Shown here piece after piece: positions 26,410 through 38,021 of a stretch of 64,000 bases of DNA. Position 1 is the first letter of the stretch. Each line of letters begins with the position of its first letter. This DNA is from Aquabacterium sp029268225. GTDB taxonomy: Bacteria; Pseudomonadota; Gammaproteobacteria; Burkholderiales; Burkholderiaceae_C. The notes beneath the pieces are model-generated. The model had not been told where the DNA came from, did no database searches, and was given only the letters and a program-made list of their open reading frames with translations. The stretch lies in assembly GCF_037482285.1 (NCBI RefSeq), contig NZ_JBBEYB010000002.1, positions 1-64,000 of the forward strand, written 5' to 3'. Both the position numbers and the translations under genes were made by a program.

Positions 26410-27066
26410 ATGAGACTGATTCTGTTGGGCGCGCCCGGCGCCGGCAAAGGCACGCAAGCGGCCTTTCTGTGCCAGAAATTTGGCATTCCGCAGATCTCGA
26501 CGGGTGACATGCTGCGTGCCGCCGTCAAGGCTGGCACCGAGTTGGGTCTCGCCGCCAAGAAGGTCATGGATGCGGGCGGCCTGGTGAGCGATGACATCAT
26601 CATCGGCTTGGTCAAGGAGCGCATCCAGCAAGCGGACTGCGCCAATGGCTTCCTTTTCGACGGCTTCCCACGCACCATTCCTCAAGCCGAAGCCATGAAG
26701 GTGGCTGGCGTCAAGATCGATTACGTGCTGGAAATCGACGTCCCAGACAGCGCCATCATTGAGCGCATGAGCGGTCGCCGTGTCCACGTGGCCTCCGGTC
26801 GCACATACCACGTCGTGTTCAACCCGCCCAAGGTCGCTGGCAAGGACGACGTCACCGGTGAAGAGCTCATCCAACGTGACGACGACCAGGAAGAAACCGT
26901 GCGCAAGCGCTTGGACGTCTACCATCAGCAAACCCGCCCTCTCGTTGACTACTACGGTCAGTGGGCCGCCACCGGCGATGCCGAGGCACCGCAGTATCGC
27001 AAGATCGAAGGTCTGGGCTCCGTTGACGACATCACGGCGCGCGCCCTGGAAGCTCTCACCAAGTAA
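26410..27066 (+). CDS. adk: Adenylate kinase
   Basis: Interconverts ATP + AMP and two ADP, balancing the adenylate pool. The 218-residue long form has the P-loop LLGAPGAGKGTQA (residues 5-17), the AMP-binding DGFPRT segment, and a LID domain (GRRVHVASGRTYHVVFNPP) without zinc cysteines. It has its own 130-bp upstream gap containing a GC-rich hairpin (GCCCGA/TCGGGC, 26363-26380) and an AGGA ribosome binding site, so it may have its own promoter as well as readthrough from kdsB. Confidence 0.96.
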   Translation: MRLILLGAPGAGKGTQAAFLCQKFGIPQISTGDMLRAAVKAGTELGLAAKKVMDAGGLVSDDIIIGLVKERIQQADCANGFLFDGFPRTIPQAEAMKVAGVKIDYVLEIDVPDSAIIERMSGRRVHVASGRTYHVVFNPPKVAGKDDVTGEELIQRDDDQEETVRKRLDVYHQQTRPLVDYYGQWAATGDAEAPQYRKIEGLGSVDDITARALEALTK

Positions 27067-27076
27067 GCGCCCCCTC

Positions 27077-27135
27077 AGCCTGCCTGCAGGCTGACCTCAA
27101 CGGCCCCGCCGCCCTGCTGCGTCGGGGCCGTTGCG
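27077..27135 (+). terminator. Hairpins downstream of adk (weak terminator candidate)
   Basis: Two inverted repeats: AGCCTGCCTGCAGGCT at about 27077-27092, and a perfect 10-bp stem AACGGCCCCG/CGGGGCCGTT (27099-27108, 27123-27132). The second is followed by GCGTTCTG, a poor T tract, so termination may be partial or need another factor. Confidence 0.45.
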
Positions 27136-27182
27136 TTCTGATCGTCCGTTCGGGTCGTTTTACCCCTCATGTCGCCAGCACC

Positions 27183-29288
27183 GTGATCCCTCAGTCGTTC
27201 ATTCAGGATCTGCTTGCCCGCACCGATGTCGCCGACGTCGTGGGCCGCTACGTCACCCTGAAGAAGGCCGGCATCAACTACAAGGGCCTGTGCCCGTTCC
27301 ACGGCGAAAAAACACCGAGCTTCATTGTCAGCCCTTCGCGGCAGACATATCACTGCTTCGGCTGCGGCGTACATGGCAACGCCCTCGGGTTCCTGATGGA
27401 GTATGGAGGCCTGGGCTTCGTCGACGCCGTGAAGGATTTGGCCCAGATGCAGGGCATGCAGGTGCCCGACGAGGACATCAGCCCACAAGAGCGCGAGCGC
27501 CAGAAGCAGGTCAAAGAGAAGCAAAACTCCCTGACCGACGTGATGGCCACGGCGGCCCAGCACTGGAAGCAGCAACTCAAGAAGAGCCAACGCGCCATCG
27601 ACTACCTGAAAGCACGTGGGCTCAGCGGACAGATCGCGGCCCGCTTTGCCCTGGGCTACGCACCGGACAGCTGGCGCGGCCTGGCCAGCGCGTTCCCCAA
27701 ATACGATGACCCCTTGTTGGTGGAGTCCGGGCTGGTCGTCAGCCACGAGGCACAGGACGGCGAAGCAGAAGGCAAGCGATACGACCGCTTCCGTGATCGG
27801 ATCATGTTTCCGATCCGTAATCCGCAAGGTCAGGTCATTGGTTTTGGTGGCCGCGTTCTGGACAAAGGCGAGCCGAAGTACCTGAACTCCCCTGAGACGC
27901 CCGTGTTCGTCAAAGGTCGCGAGCTCTACGGTTTGTTCGAGGGTCGCGCGGCCTTGCGCAACAAGGGCTACGCCATTGTCACTGAGGGCTACATGGACGT
28001 GGTGGCACTGGCACAGTGGGGTTATGGCAATGCCGTGGCCACACTTGGCACGGCCTGCACGGCCGAGCACGCTCAGAAGCTGTTTCGCTTCACCGATCAA
28101 GTGGTTTTCAGCTTCGACGGCGACGCCGCCGGTCGCCGGGCCGCAGGTCGCGCCCTGGAGGCCGTGCTGCCGCACGCCACCGATACCCGACGCATCAGCT
28201 TTCTGTTCTTGCCAGCCGAGCACGACCCGGACAGCTACATTCGGGAGTTCGGCCCGGAAGCCTTTGAGGCCTGCATCAAGAAGGCTGTCCCCCTGTCCCG
28301 CCAGGTACTGGAGCACGCCAGTGCCGACTGCGACCTCGACAGCGCCGAGGGCCGTGCTCGCCTGCTGGTGCAGGCCATACCGCTGATTGCCCAGTTCCCC
28401 GACGGCGCACTCAAGGGCTTGATTGCCGACGACCTGGCTCACATGGCCCGCACCTCACCGGAGGAGGTGCGCCGCCGGATCGCGGACCACCAGCCCTCGA
28501 CACAGAGGCCAGTGCCTGCACAGCGCAGTAGTGGCGACCGCATGCGCAGTCATGACGGCACACCTCCGGCGTTCGATCCTGACGAAGGTGGCTCGACAGG
28601 ACCACACGACGACCGCCATGTCCCCACCTTCGAACCCGACGGCGGCAATGACGCCTGGGCCGACGTGTATGTCGAGCAGGACATGCAGCCCTACACCCCG
28701 CCCGAACCGGCACGTCGCCGCGATGGCCAACCCTGGAAACCCTGGAAAAACGGCGGCAACTCGCGCTGGCAAAGCCGTGGCAGCCCGGTCGTGCAACGAC
28801 CCGTGCCACAAGCAGCCACCCCGCTCGACCGCATTGTCTGGGCGCTGATCTCCCACAGCGACTTTTGGGAGCAATTGCCCAGCCCGACGCAAGACCTTCT
28901 GTGCGACCAAGCGGCGCCCTACGGCGAGTTCTTCCGATGGCTGGACCAAACCGTGCTCCACCATGGGCCCTTGAGTCGTGACGCGTTGACGCACCAAATG
29001 ACCAACGACCCGGAGGAGGCGCCCTCCCACGCCGAGACGGCGCACTTCAAAGCGCTGGCACGCCGTATCGCGCATTTTCATGAACTGCCAGACGATCAGG
29101 ACACCGTGACCAGCCTGATCAACCTGATTCGTCCCCTGGAGTTGGTGGCCCTCAGTGAAGAATTGAAGATGCTGCTGCAGTCTGGCGAGGAACTCTCCGA
29201 AGCCGCAGAAAACAGAAAAATGGAGCTGATTCGCCTCACCAACCAAATGAAACTTGAAATCAGCCAGCACCGCCCCATATCAGGGTGA
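27183..29288 (+). CDS. dnaG: DNA primase
   Basis: Makes RNA primers for replication. The 701-residue protein starts at a GTG giving MIPQSFIQDLLARTDV, the usual DnaG opening. It has an N-terminal zinc-binding domain (Cys37, His40, Cys58, Cys61 in GLCPFHGEKTPSF and YHCFGCG), an RNA polymerase core and Toprim (IVTEGYMDVVALAQWG; FSFDGDAAGRRAA), and a C-terminal DnaB-binding helical domain (about 545-701). Between core and C-terminus lies a long, low-complexity Asp/Pro/Arg-rich linker (about residues 430-540). It stands directly after adk; the common neighbour rpsU is not here. Confidence 0.95.
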   Translation: MIPQSFIQDLLARTDVADVVGRYVTLKKAGINYKGLCPFHGEKTPSFIVSPSRQTYHCFGCGVHGNALGFLMEYGGLGFVDAVKDLAQMQGMQVPDEDISPQERERQKQVKEKQNSLTDVMATAAQHWKQQLKKSQRAIDYLKARGLSGQIAARFALGYAPDSWRGLASAFPKYDDPLLVESGLVVSHEAQDGEAEGKRYDRFRDRIMFPIRNPQGQVIGFGGRVLDKGEPKYLNSPETPVFVKGRELYGLFEGRAALRNKGYAIVTEGYMDVVALAQWGYGNAVATLGTACTAEHAQKLFRFTDQVVFSFDGDAAGRRAAGRALEAVLPHATDTRRISFLFLPAEHDPDSYIREFGPEAFEACIKKAVPLSRQVLEHASADCDLDSAEGRARLLVQAIPLIAQFPDGALKGLIADDLAHMARTSPEEVRRRIADHQPSTQRPVPAQRSSGDRMRSHDGTPPAFDPDEGGSTGPHDDRHVPTFEPDGGNDAWADVYVEQDMQPYTPPEPARRRDGQPWKPWKNGGNSRWQSRGSPVVQRPVPQAATPLDRIVWALISHSDFWEQLPSPTQDLLCDQAAPYGEFFRWLDQTVLHHGPLSRDALTHQMTNDPEEAPSHAETAHFKALARRIAHFHELPDDQDTVTSLINLIRPLELVALSEELKMLLQSGEELSEAAENRKMELIRLTNQMKLEISQHRPISG

Positions 29289-29332
29289 GGACCGCCGGAC
29301 GCCGCCTGACGCCCCTCGATCTCGCCCCATTT

Positions 29333-29361
29333 TTGACGCTCTCCATCGCTTGCGCGATAAT
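29333..29361 (+). promoter_or_regulatory. Sigma-70 promoter for rpoD
   Basis: TTGACG (29333-29338), a 17-base spacer, and GATAAT (29356-29361). This is near consensus at both boxes with ideal spacing, 45 bases after the dnaG stop and 42 before the rpoD ATG. It should give rpoD a vegetative promoter separate from dnaG. Confidence 0.85.
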
Positions 29362-29403
29362 GGAGGGTTGGACAAGCCCCTGCAATCTCTCCCGAGGAAG
29401 CGC

Positions 29404-31653
<2,250 letters not shown>

Positions 31654-31687
31654 AGCTGGGCAATTGCCCTTGTGCCCTGCGCACCAC

Positions 31688-31713
31688 AAACCCGGCCTCG
31701 TGCCGGGTTTTTT
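31688..31713 (+). terminator. Intrinsic terminator of rpoD
   Basis: A perfect 9-bp stem (AAACCCGGC/GCCGGGTTT) with a CTCGT loop, followed by a run of T to 31713. It lies 35 bases after the rpoD stop. Confidence 0.92.
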
Positions 31714-31793
31714 CATGGAGTGCTGCTAAATTCACCCCTGAATGCGTGTTTTCTTCACACCTGTTGCCAGCAGCTTGACCGGGACCACACCTC

Positions 31794-32729
31794 ATGGGTA
31801 ATACGACGGAACGAGCCATCCTGTTTGCCGACCTGCGCAGCAGCACGGCGCTCTACCTGAAGTTGGGCAACAAGGAAGCCGCTCGCCTCGTCACCCACAG
31901 CCTTGCCTTGCTGGGTCAAATCATCGAGCGCGCAGGCGGGCGTGTGGTCAAAACGCTGGGTGACGGGCTGATGGCCGTCTACGACAACGCGGAGCGTGCC
32001 GTGGATGCATCCACCTCACTTCATGAGTCCGTCGAGCGCGTGGCCCCTGGTGACGGTGGCGCAACATCCAAGGACGGCCCGGTCAAGCTGAAGATCGCGA
32101 TTGCCTGGGGGGAAACCGTCGAGGTTGATGGCGATTGTTTTGGAGATGCGGTCAACGTGGCGGCGCGCTTGCTTGATCTGGCCGGTGAGAGCGAAACGCT
32201 CACAACCGCCGAACTGCTGCGCCAACTGCCTTCGGACCACCTTGATCGCTTCCGCAGCATCGACAAGCTCTACTTGCGCGGGCGCAAAGAGCCGGTTTCG
32301 GTGGTACGCATGGAGCGCAGTCGCTTTGGCGACACCATGTCCACTGTCGTGTTTGACACCCTCCCCTCCGACATGCCAGACGGCATCCGCCTGATCTGGA
32401 TGGGCACGGAGCGGGTGTTCTCCACCGCCAGCATGCCTGTGATCCTGGGTCGCAGTCCGCAAGCCCATTTCTGTGTCAGCGATGCCCGCGTCTCGCGTTC
32501 CCACGCGCGCATCGAGTCCCACAGTGGCCAGCTTTATCTGAGCGATCTGAGCTACAACGGTACACACGTCAAGTTCGATCACGATGAGCAGGTGATGACC
32601 TTGAGACGCGGCACGTGCACGCTTCATGGCAGCGGGGTGATCGCACTCGGTGCACCGCCCAACGACCCCAGCAGCACACAAATCCGATTTGACGTGCTCA
32701 GCTTCTCAGACACCTTGCCGCAGTACTGA
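31794..32729 (+). CDS. Class III nucleotide cyclase with C-terminal FHA domain
   Basis: A 311-residue soluble signalling protein. Residues 1-170 are a class III adenylate/guanylate cyclase domain: metal Asp13 in FADLRSST, Lys53 and Asp57 in VVKTLGDGLMAVY, and the transition-state Asn and Arg in GDAVNVAARL. This is a full catalytic set, and the Lys suggests ATP. Residues about 205-300 are an FHA domain (ILGRSPQAHF, SRSHARIE, YNGTHVKF) that binds phosphothreonine. No membrane segment or sensor domain is present. It stands after the rpoD terminator and just upstream of a hybrid histidine kinase. The PP2C phosphatase at 12334 could act on FHA ligands, but that is speculation. Confidence 0.88.
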   Translation: MGNTTERAILFADLRSSTALYLKLGNKEAARLVTHSLALLGQIIERAGGRVVKTLGDGLMAVYDNAERAVDASTSLHESVERVAPGDGGATSKDGPVKLKIAIAWGETVEVDGDCFGDAVNVAARLLDLAGESETLTTAELLRQLPSDHLDRFRSIDKLYLRGRKEPVSVVRMERSRFGDTMSTVVFDTLPSDMPDGIRLIWMGTERVFSTASMPVILGRSPQAHFCVSDARVSRSHARIESHSGQLYLSDLSYNGTHVKFDHDEQVMTLRRGTCTLHGSGVIALGAPPNDPSSTQIRFDVLSFSDTLPQY

Positions 32730-32794
32730 CCCGTGCTTTTCACCCGCGCCCCACTGCGGCCCTTCGTGCAGATCCAGAACTTGAGCCGCACGGC

Positions 32795-35281
32795 ATGAGT
32801 TGGTCTGGCCCGACCTCACCTGAACACGCACGCGTCGCCTTGCTGCAGGCCACTCGCCTGTTGGAAACGTCTGAAGCGCCTCCGGCTTTTGCAGCACTGG
32901 CGCGCTTGGCAGCCACGCAAACCAGCAGCCCATTTGCGGCAATTCACCTCATTGATGCGCATTCTGTGCAGGTGCTGGCTGGCGTGGGTAGCTTGCCAAG
33001 ACGTCAGAGCCGAGAACACGCCCTGAGCACCCAGATGCTGCATCGTGACGGACTCTGGTTGGTCCCAGATACCCGAGACCTGACGCCCCCCCCGCACCTG
33101 CCTGACGATGCATGGCCGACCGCATATGCGGGACTCCCTCTCGTCGTCGAGGGGCATGTATTGGGCGCGCTGTGTGTGATGGATCTGCAAGTGCGCCATT
33201 GGCAAGCGGATCAAATGGCAGGCCTCGCCGACGCGGCCTGTGCTGCCAGCGCCTTGTTGGCGGCCGAACTGAACAGGCAACGCGCACGGCGCATGGACGC
33301 CCGCGTGCGCACGGCCAGCCTGGCTGGGCAAGACTGGCTGTGGGAGACAGACCGAGAAAGCCGCTTGGTCTGGGTCTCCAGCAGCATGGTTCAGCATCTG
33401 GGCCTGGACCCCGAATACGAGATCGGCAGCAAGGGTGTGGACTTTTATCAACCTCTGCCTGGCGCGGAGTACGCCCGGCAGTGGGCGCAATTCCAAGAGG
33501 CACGCATGCGGCGCGAGCCTTTCAGCAATGTGCTGGGACAACGAGACACACCACGTGGACGTGTCATTGTCAGCATCAGCGGTCTACCGGTCTTCGATCG
33601 TCAGGGTAACTTCATGGGCTACCGCGGCTCCAACCGTGACGTGACGCGCCAAGTGCAGACCGAGATCGCCATGCGCTGCGCCCAGGAGCAACTGCTCAGC
33701 CAGCAGGCAGAGTTGCGAGAAAGCGAGGCCCGACTCAGCGCTGTGCTGGAAGCACTGCCTGACATCTGGTTTGTTCTGGACGAAAACAACCACTATGTGG
33801 ATGGGCACGAAGCTCACCCGCTGCTGATTCGCCCCATTGAGGAGTTGCGGCAACACGCCATCGGCTACGAGCTGCCGACCGACGTGGCTCAACTTCAGCA
33901 AGCCGCCCTGGAGCGACTCAGAGACAGCGGCCAGCCCCAGCGCCTGGAGTACGACCTGCGCACCAACGATGGCGTCTTGCGCCACTTCGAAGCTCGGTTG
34001 GTGGCCATGGGCAAAAAGCAGACCCTGTTCGTGGCGCGCGACATCACCCCCATCAAGAAGGCGGAGTTGACACTGCGCGACAAACAGGCTGCTGAAGCTG
34101 CCAACGCGGCCAAGAGTGCGTTTGTCTCGCGCATGAGCCACGAAATCCGCACGCCGCTCAATGCGATCAGCGGGTTCGCTCAGTTGTTGCTTCATCAATT
34201 GACACCCGCACCACACAAGGAAGAACACCTGGGCTACGTTCGCCACATTCTGGACGCCTGCGAACATCTGACCGCCCTGGTCAATGACGTACTGGATCTC
34301 CAGAAGATCGAGACCGGCCACTTGGCGTGCAGCACCGAGAAGGTCAGCCTGTCCGAGATCGTGCAGCGGGGGATTTGCATGCTGGGGCCCCTTTCAGCGC
34401 GTCAAGGAGTAAACCTGCTTTCGGACATTGCGCCGGGCTGCATCGTGCACGCTGACCGTCGACGACTCAGCCAGGTTGTGATGAACCTGGGCTCCAACGC
34501 CATCAAGTACAACCACGCCGGTGGCTTGGTGCGATTCACAGTGGAGCCTTTGAGCACGGGACAATGGGCCTTGCACATAGAAGACAATGGCCCCGGCATG
34601 ACCGAGAGTCAACTCGCCAGACTGTTTCAACCCTTTGAGCGACTGGGCAAAGAAATGTCCCACATTGAAGGGTCAGGTCTTGGCCTTATCATCACGCGCT
34701 CATTGATTGAGGCAATGGGGGGCGAGTTGCAGGTCCGCAGCAGCCCGGGTGTCGGTACCCGTATGAGCGTTATCCTGAACCGGGGCTCGGCGGACCCACT
34801 CACAAACGATGACACCGAACCCTCAACTCCTCAGCCAGCCTCGGACAGGTCTTTGCCACAACCCATGCCGACCACGCCAGACCCACTCGATCAGACCCCG
34901 TTGAGCGTGTTGTACGTCGAAGACAACCGCATCAACGCCATGCTGTTCGAAGAGGCCTTGCGCCCCCACACACGCCTCGCCGTGACCGTGGTCGAAGATG
35001 GGCAGACGGCCATCGCGCAGGTGAGCCAATCCATCCCGGATGTACTGGTGCTTGATGCCCATCTGCCTGACATGGACGGGTTAGCCTTGTTGGCCGCGCT
35101 GCGCAAGCTGCCAGGTCTGGCCAACGTACCTGCTTACATGTGCTCGGCCGACGCCATGCCCGAAGACATCGCCCAAGCCAAATCGGCTGGATTCACCGGA
35201 TACTGGACCAAACCCATCGATATCCGCCTCATCGTCAGCGAATTGACACAACTGGCCGACAAGAAGTACCTGCAGCCATGA
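32795..35281 (+). CDS. Hybrid sensor histidine kinase / response regulator (GAF-PAS-HK-REC)
   Basis: An 828-residue cytosolic hybrid kinase with no membrane segment. Domains in order: GAF (about 15-155), two PAS domains (about 175-285 and 310-430), HisKA with the phospho-acceptor His449 in SRMSHEIRTPLNAISGF, an HATPase domain (GSNAIKYNHAGG, IEDNGPGMTE, GSGLGLIITRSL), and a C-terminal receiver with Asp754 in VLVLDAHLPDMDGLAL and Lys806 in YWTKPID. The receiver has no output domain, so the phosphate must be passed on to another protein. The gene overlaps hemH by four bases (ATGA), so they are co-translated. Signal unknown. Confidence 0.92.
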   Translation: MSWSGPTSPEHARVALLQATRLLETSEAPPAFAALARLAATQTSSPFAAIHLIDAHSVQVLAGVGSLPRRQSREHALSTQMLHRDGLWLVPDTRDLTPPPHLPDDAWPTAYAGLPLVVEGHVLGALCVMDLQVRHWQADQMAGLADAACAASALLAAELNRQRARRMDARVRTASLAGQDWLWETDRESRLVWVSSSMVQHLGLDPEYEIGSKGVDFYQPLPGAEYARQWAQFQEARMRREPFSNVLGQRDTPRGRVIVSISGLPVFDRQGNFMGYRGSNRDVTRQVQTEIAMRCAQEQLLSQQAELRESEARLSAVLEALPDIWFVLDENNHYVDGHEAHPLLIRPIEELRQHAIGYELPTDVAQLQQAALERLRDSGQPQRLEYDLRTNDGVLRHFEARLVAMGKKQTLFVARDITPIKKAELTLRDKQAAEAANAAKSAFVSRMSHEIRTPLNAISGFAQLLLHQLTPAPHKEEHLGYVRHILDACEHLTALVNDVLDLQKIETGHLACSTEKVSLSEIVQRGICMLGPLSARQGVNLLSDIAPGCIVHADRRRLSQVVMNLGSNAIKYNHAGGLVRFTVEPLSTGQWALHIEDNGPGMTESQLARLFQPFERLGKEMSHIEGSGLGLIITRSLIEAMGGELQVRSSPGVGTRMSVILNRGSADPLTNDDTEPSTPQPASDRSLPQPMPTTPDPLDQTPLSVLYVEDNRINAMLFEEALRPHTRLAVTVVEDGQTAIAQVSQSIPDVLVLDAHLPDMDGLALLAALRKLPGLANVPAYMCSADAMPEDIAQAKSAGFTGYWTKPIDIRLIVSELTQLADKKYLQP

Positions 35282-36384
35282 GCACTCAGCCAGAACCCGC
35301 TTTCCGACACGGACAAGCACCCCGAACTGGGGTGCTGCTGGTCAACCTGGGCACACCGGAAGCCCCAACGACCGCAGCCCTGCGCCGCTACCTCGGGCAG
35401 TTTCTCAGCGACCCTCGTGTGGTCGAGATTCCGCGCCTGCTGTGGAAGCCGATTTTGCACGGCATCATCCTGCGCGTGCGTCCGCGCAAGTCCGCCGCCA
35501 AGTACGCGAGCATCTGGACACCAGAGGGTTCGCCTTTGCGCGTGTGGACCGAGAAGCAAACCAAGCTCTTACAAGGCTTTCTGGGAGAGTCGGGCCATCA
35601 AGTGCTGGTGAGGCACGCCATGCGCTACGGCGAACCCGCCATTGGCAAAGCCCTGAGCGCGCTCAAGGCTGAAGGCGCGACCCGTGTGCTGGTTGTCCCC
35701 TTGTACCCGCAATATTCGGGTGCAACGACCGCCAGCGTCATGGACGAAGTGTTCGCATGGGGACGCTCAACCCGCCTCTTGCCAGAGTTACGGCACATCA
35801 ATCGGTTCCATGATGACGCTGGCTATCTGGAAGCGCTGGCCAATACGGTGCGCCGCCATTGGCAGGAGAACGGCCAACTGGGAACCAGAGACAAGTTGGT
35901 GATGAGCTTTCACGGCATGCCCCGTCGCACGCTGGATCTGGGTGACCCCTATCACTGTGAATGCCTGAAAACAGGTCGCCTGCTGGGAGAGCGACTCGGG
36001 TTGAGTCGCGAGCAGTATGTCGTGACGTTCCAAAGTCGATTTGGCAAGGCAAAGTGGCTCGAGCCGTATACCGAGCCCACGCTGCAGGCTCTGGCCAAGG
36101 CAGGTACGGAACGCGTCGATGTGATTTGCCCAGGCTTCGTGTCTGACTGCATCGAAACGCTGGAGGAAATTGCCATGGAAGGCAAGGCCGCCTTCCTGAA
36201 CAACAACGGCAAGGTGTTCCATTACATTCCCTGCCTGAATGATCAACTCGACTGGATGCGTGCCCTGAGCCAGTTGGTCAGGCAGCACATGCAAGGATGG
36301 CCCACCCACGCAGACCAGTTGCCATCCGCAGATGCTCTAAGCCGTCAGCATGATCGGGCCTTGGCTGCGGGAGCCAAGGAATGA
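35278..36384 (+). CDS. hemH: Ferrochelatase
   Basis: Inserts ferrous iron into protoporphyrin IX, the last step of haem synthesis. The 368-residue protein carries GVLLVNLGTPEAPT near the start, the catalytic His212 in SFHGMPRRTLDLGDPYHCEC (split over SFHGMPRRTLD and PYHCEC), and the C-terminal CPGFVSDCIETLEEIAMEGK with the metal-site Glu. I use the ATG that overlaps the TGA of the upstream sensor kinase; it gives the family-like N-terminus MSTQPEPAFRHGQAPRTG. The overlap with a kinase gene is unusual for hemH and suggests co-expression, possibly with redox or oxygen sensing. Confidence 0.95.
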   Translation: MSTQPEPAFRHGQAPRTGVLLVNLGTPEAPTTAALRRYLGQFLSDPRVVEIPRLLWKPILHGIILRVRPRKSAAKYASIWTPEGSPLRVWTEKQTKLLQGFLGESGHQVLVRHAMRYGEPAIGKALSALKAEGATRVLVVPLYPQYSGATTASVMDEVFAWGRSTRLLPELRHINRFHDDAGYLEALANTVRRHWQENGQLGTRDKLVMSFHGMPRRTLDLGDPYHCECLKTGRLLGERLGLSREQYVVTFQSRFGKAKWLEPYTEPTLQALAKAGTERVDVICPGFVSDCIETLEEIAMEGKAAFLNNNGKVFHYIPCLNDQLDWMRALSQLVRQHMQGWPTHADQLPSADALSRQHDRALAAGAKE

Positions 36385-36413
36385 GCTCGCGCTGTCGCCG
36401 GGACCGTGCTGAC

Positions 36414-37901
36414 TCAGTCCTGAGATGGCGCCTCACCCGAGTCAGGCTCCCCGGGTAACAGTTCTTGCGCCTGTGCGTCCGGCATGGCTTCGACCTGCTT
36501 GAGCGCGCGACCCATGACACGGGTACGTGTTTCGACGGACGAGATCGTGTGGCTGGCCTCGTCCAGTTTTTTGCGGGTCTTGGCCAACACATCGCCAAAC
36601 TTGCCGAACTCGGTCTTGACCGCGCCCAGCACCTGCCAAACTTCGGACGAACGTTTTTCCAGTGCCAACGTGCGAAAACCCATCTGCAGGCTGTTGAGCG
36701 TCGCGAGCAAGGTGGTGGGCCCGGCCAGCATCACGCGGCATTCGCGCTGCAGAGACTCAACGAGGCCCGGGCGCCGCAACGCCTCGGCGTACAAGCCCTC
36801 TGTGGGCACGAACAAGATGGCAAAGTCTGCGGTGTGGGGAGGGGCCAAGTACTTGTCTCGGATGGTTTTGGCTTCCTGACGCAGGCGCATTTCCAGGGCT
36901 TTTGCTGCGGCATCGACGCCCGCCACGTCAGCTTTGTCCTGCGCCTCAAGCAAGCGCTCGTAATCCTCACGTGGGAACTTCGCGTCCACCGGCAGCCACA
37001 GCGGCGCGTCGCCCGCCCCACCCTTGCCAGGCAGACGAATGGCGAACTCCACCCGAGCGCCACTCCCCGGCACGGTCTCGACGTTGACGGCATATTGTTC
37101 AGGCGTGAAAACCTGCTCCAACAGGCCAGCCAGTTGCACTTCACCAAAGATCCCTCGGGTCTTGACGTTGTTGAGCACACGGTTGAGCGAGCCCACATCG
37201 CTGGCAAGACGTTGCATGTCGCCCAGGCCGCGATGGACCTGCTCCAGACGCTCGGCGACTTGCTTGAAACTCTCCCCAAGGCGCGCCTCCAGTGTGGCGT
37301 GGAGCTTTTCATCCACCGTCTGACGCATCTGCTCCAGCTTTCTCTCGTTGTCCGCCTGCAAGGCCTGCAGTCTCGTTTCAACGGTTGAGCGCACTTCGGA
37401 CAAACGACGGTCGTTGGACTCCGACAAGACTCGCAATTGCTCGGACACTGCCTCACTCAGGCGACGTAAAGCTGACTCTTGCGACTCGTTGAAGCGTGCC
37501 AAAGCGATCGCCTGAGCCTCACGCAAGGCTGTGGCTTGCAGGCCCTGTTGATGCGTGGCATCTCGCAGGCTATCGCTCAGACCTTGCTGCAAACGGGCCA
37601 ACTGCACACGGAAACTGTCGAGTAGCTCGTTCTGGGTTCGCGTTGTATCGCCCTGCTGCGCCAACAACGTTTGCTGGAACTGCGCCAGGGTGGCCCCCAG
37701 CTCCTGCCGCGTTCCGGTCGCGCTGCGAGCGACCTCATCGCGCAACTCACGACTCAACTGCTCCGAACGCTGACGCGATTCCGCACTGAGATCCATCCCG
37801 AGTTTGACGATCGCGTCATCGTTGAAACGTGCGGGGCGCAATGCCAGCCACAAGATCGCCGCCAGATTCAGCAACAACAGCGCGAGAATGATCCAGTTCA
37901 T
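36414..37901 (-). CDS. rmuC: DNA recombination protein RmuC
   Basis: A 495-residue RmuC-family protein, a predicted nuclease-like factor that limits DNA inversions at short repeats. It has a single N-terminal membrane anchor (MNWIILALLLLNLAAILWLA), a long coiled coil (about 40-210; EQLSRELRDEVARSATGTRQ and Gln/Glu-rich heptads), and the conserved RmuC domain with KTRGIFGEVQLAGLLEQVF and LPVDAKFPREDYERLLEA. I chose the ATG at the membrane anchor; upstream codons overlap the terminator of the scoAB operon. No Shine-Dalgarno is visible. It converges on hemH. Confidence 0.9.
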   Translation of the reverse strand: MNWIILALLLLNLAAILWLALRPARFNDDAIVKLGMDLSAESRQRSEQLSRELRDEVARSATGTRQELGATLAQFQQTLLAQQGDTTRTQNELLDSFRVQLARLQQGLSDSLRDATHQQGLQATALREAQAIALARFNESQESALRRLSEAVSEQLRVLSESNDRRLSEVRSTVETRLQALQADNERKLEQMRQTVDEKLHATLEARLGESFKQVAERLEQVHRGLGDMQRLASDVGSLNRVLNNVKTRGIFGEVQLAGLLEQVFTPEQYAVNVETVPGSGARVEFAIRLPGKGGAGDAPLWLPVDAKFPREDYERLLEAQDKADVAGVDAAAKALEMRLRQEAKTIRDKYLAPPHTADFAILFVPTEGLYAEALRRPGLVESLQRECRVMLAGPTTLLATLNSLQMGFRTLALEKRSSEVWQVLGAVKTEFGKFGDVLAKTRKKLDEASHTISSVETRTRVMGRALKQVEAMPDAQAQELLPGEPDSGEAPSQD

Positions 37902-37929
37902 GGGAGGGATTGTCTCAGAGCCTCGACCA

Positions 37930-37956
37930 TGAAAAAGGCTGCCCGCAGGCAGCCTT
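37930..37956 (-). terminator. Intrinsic terminator of the scoAB operon
   Basis: A perfect 9-bp stem (AAGGCTGCC/GGCAGCCTT, 37935-37956) with a 4-base loop, followed on the minus strand by TTTC. It lies 65 bases after the scoB stop and upstream of rmuC. Confidence 0.85.
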
Positions 37957-38021
37957 GTGTCTTCCATCAGCGCTCGCTGAACTCGCACCCTCAAGGGGCC
38001 GTCCGTTCAAGACTACACCGA

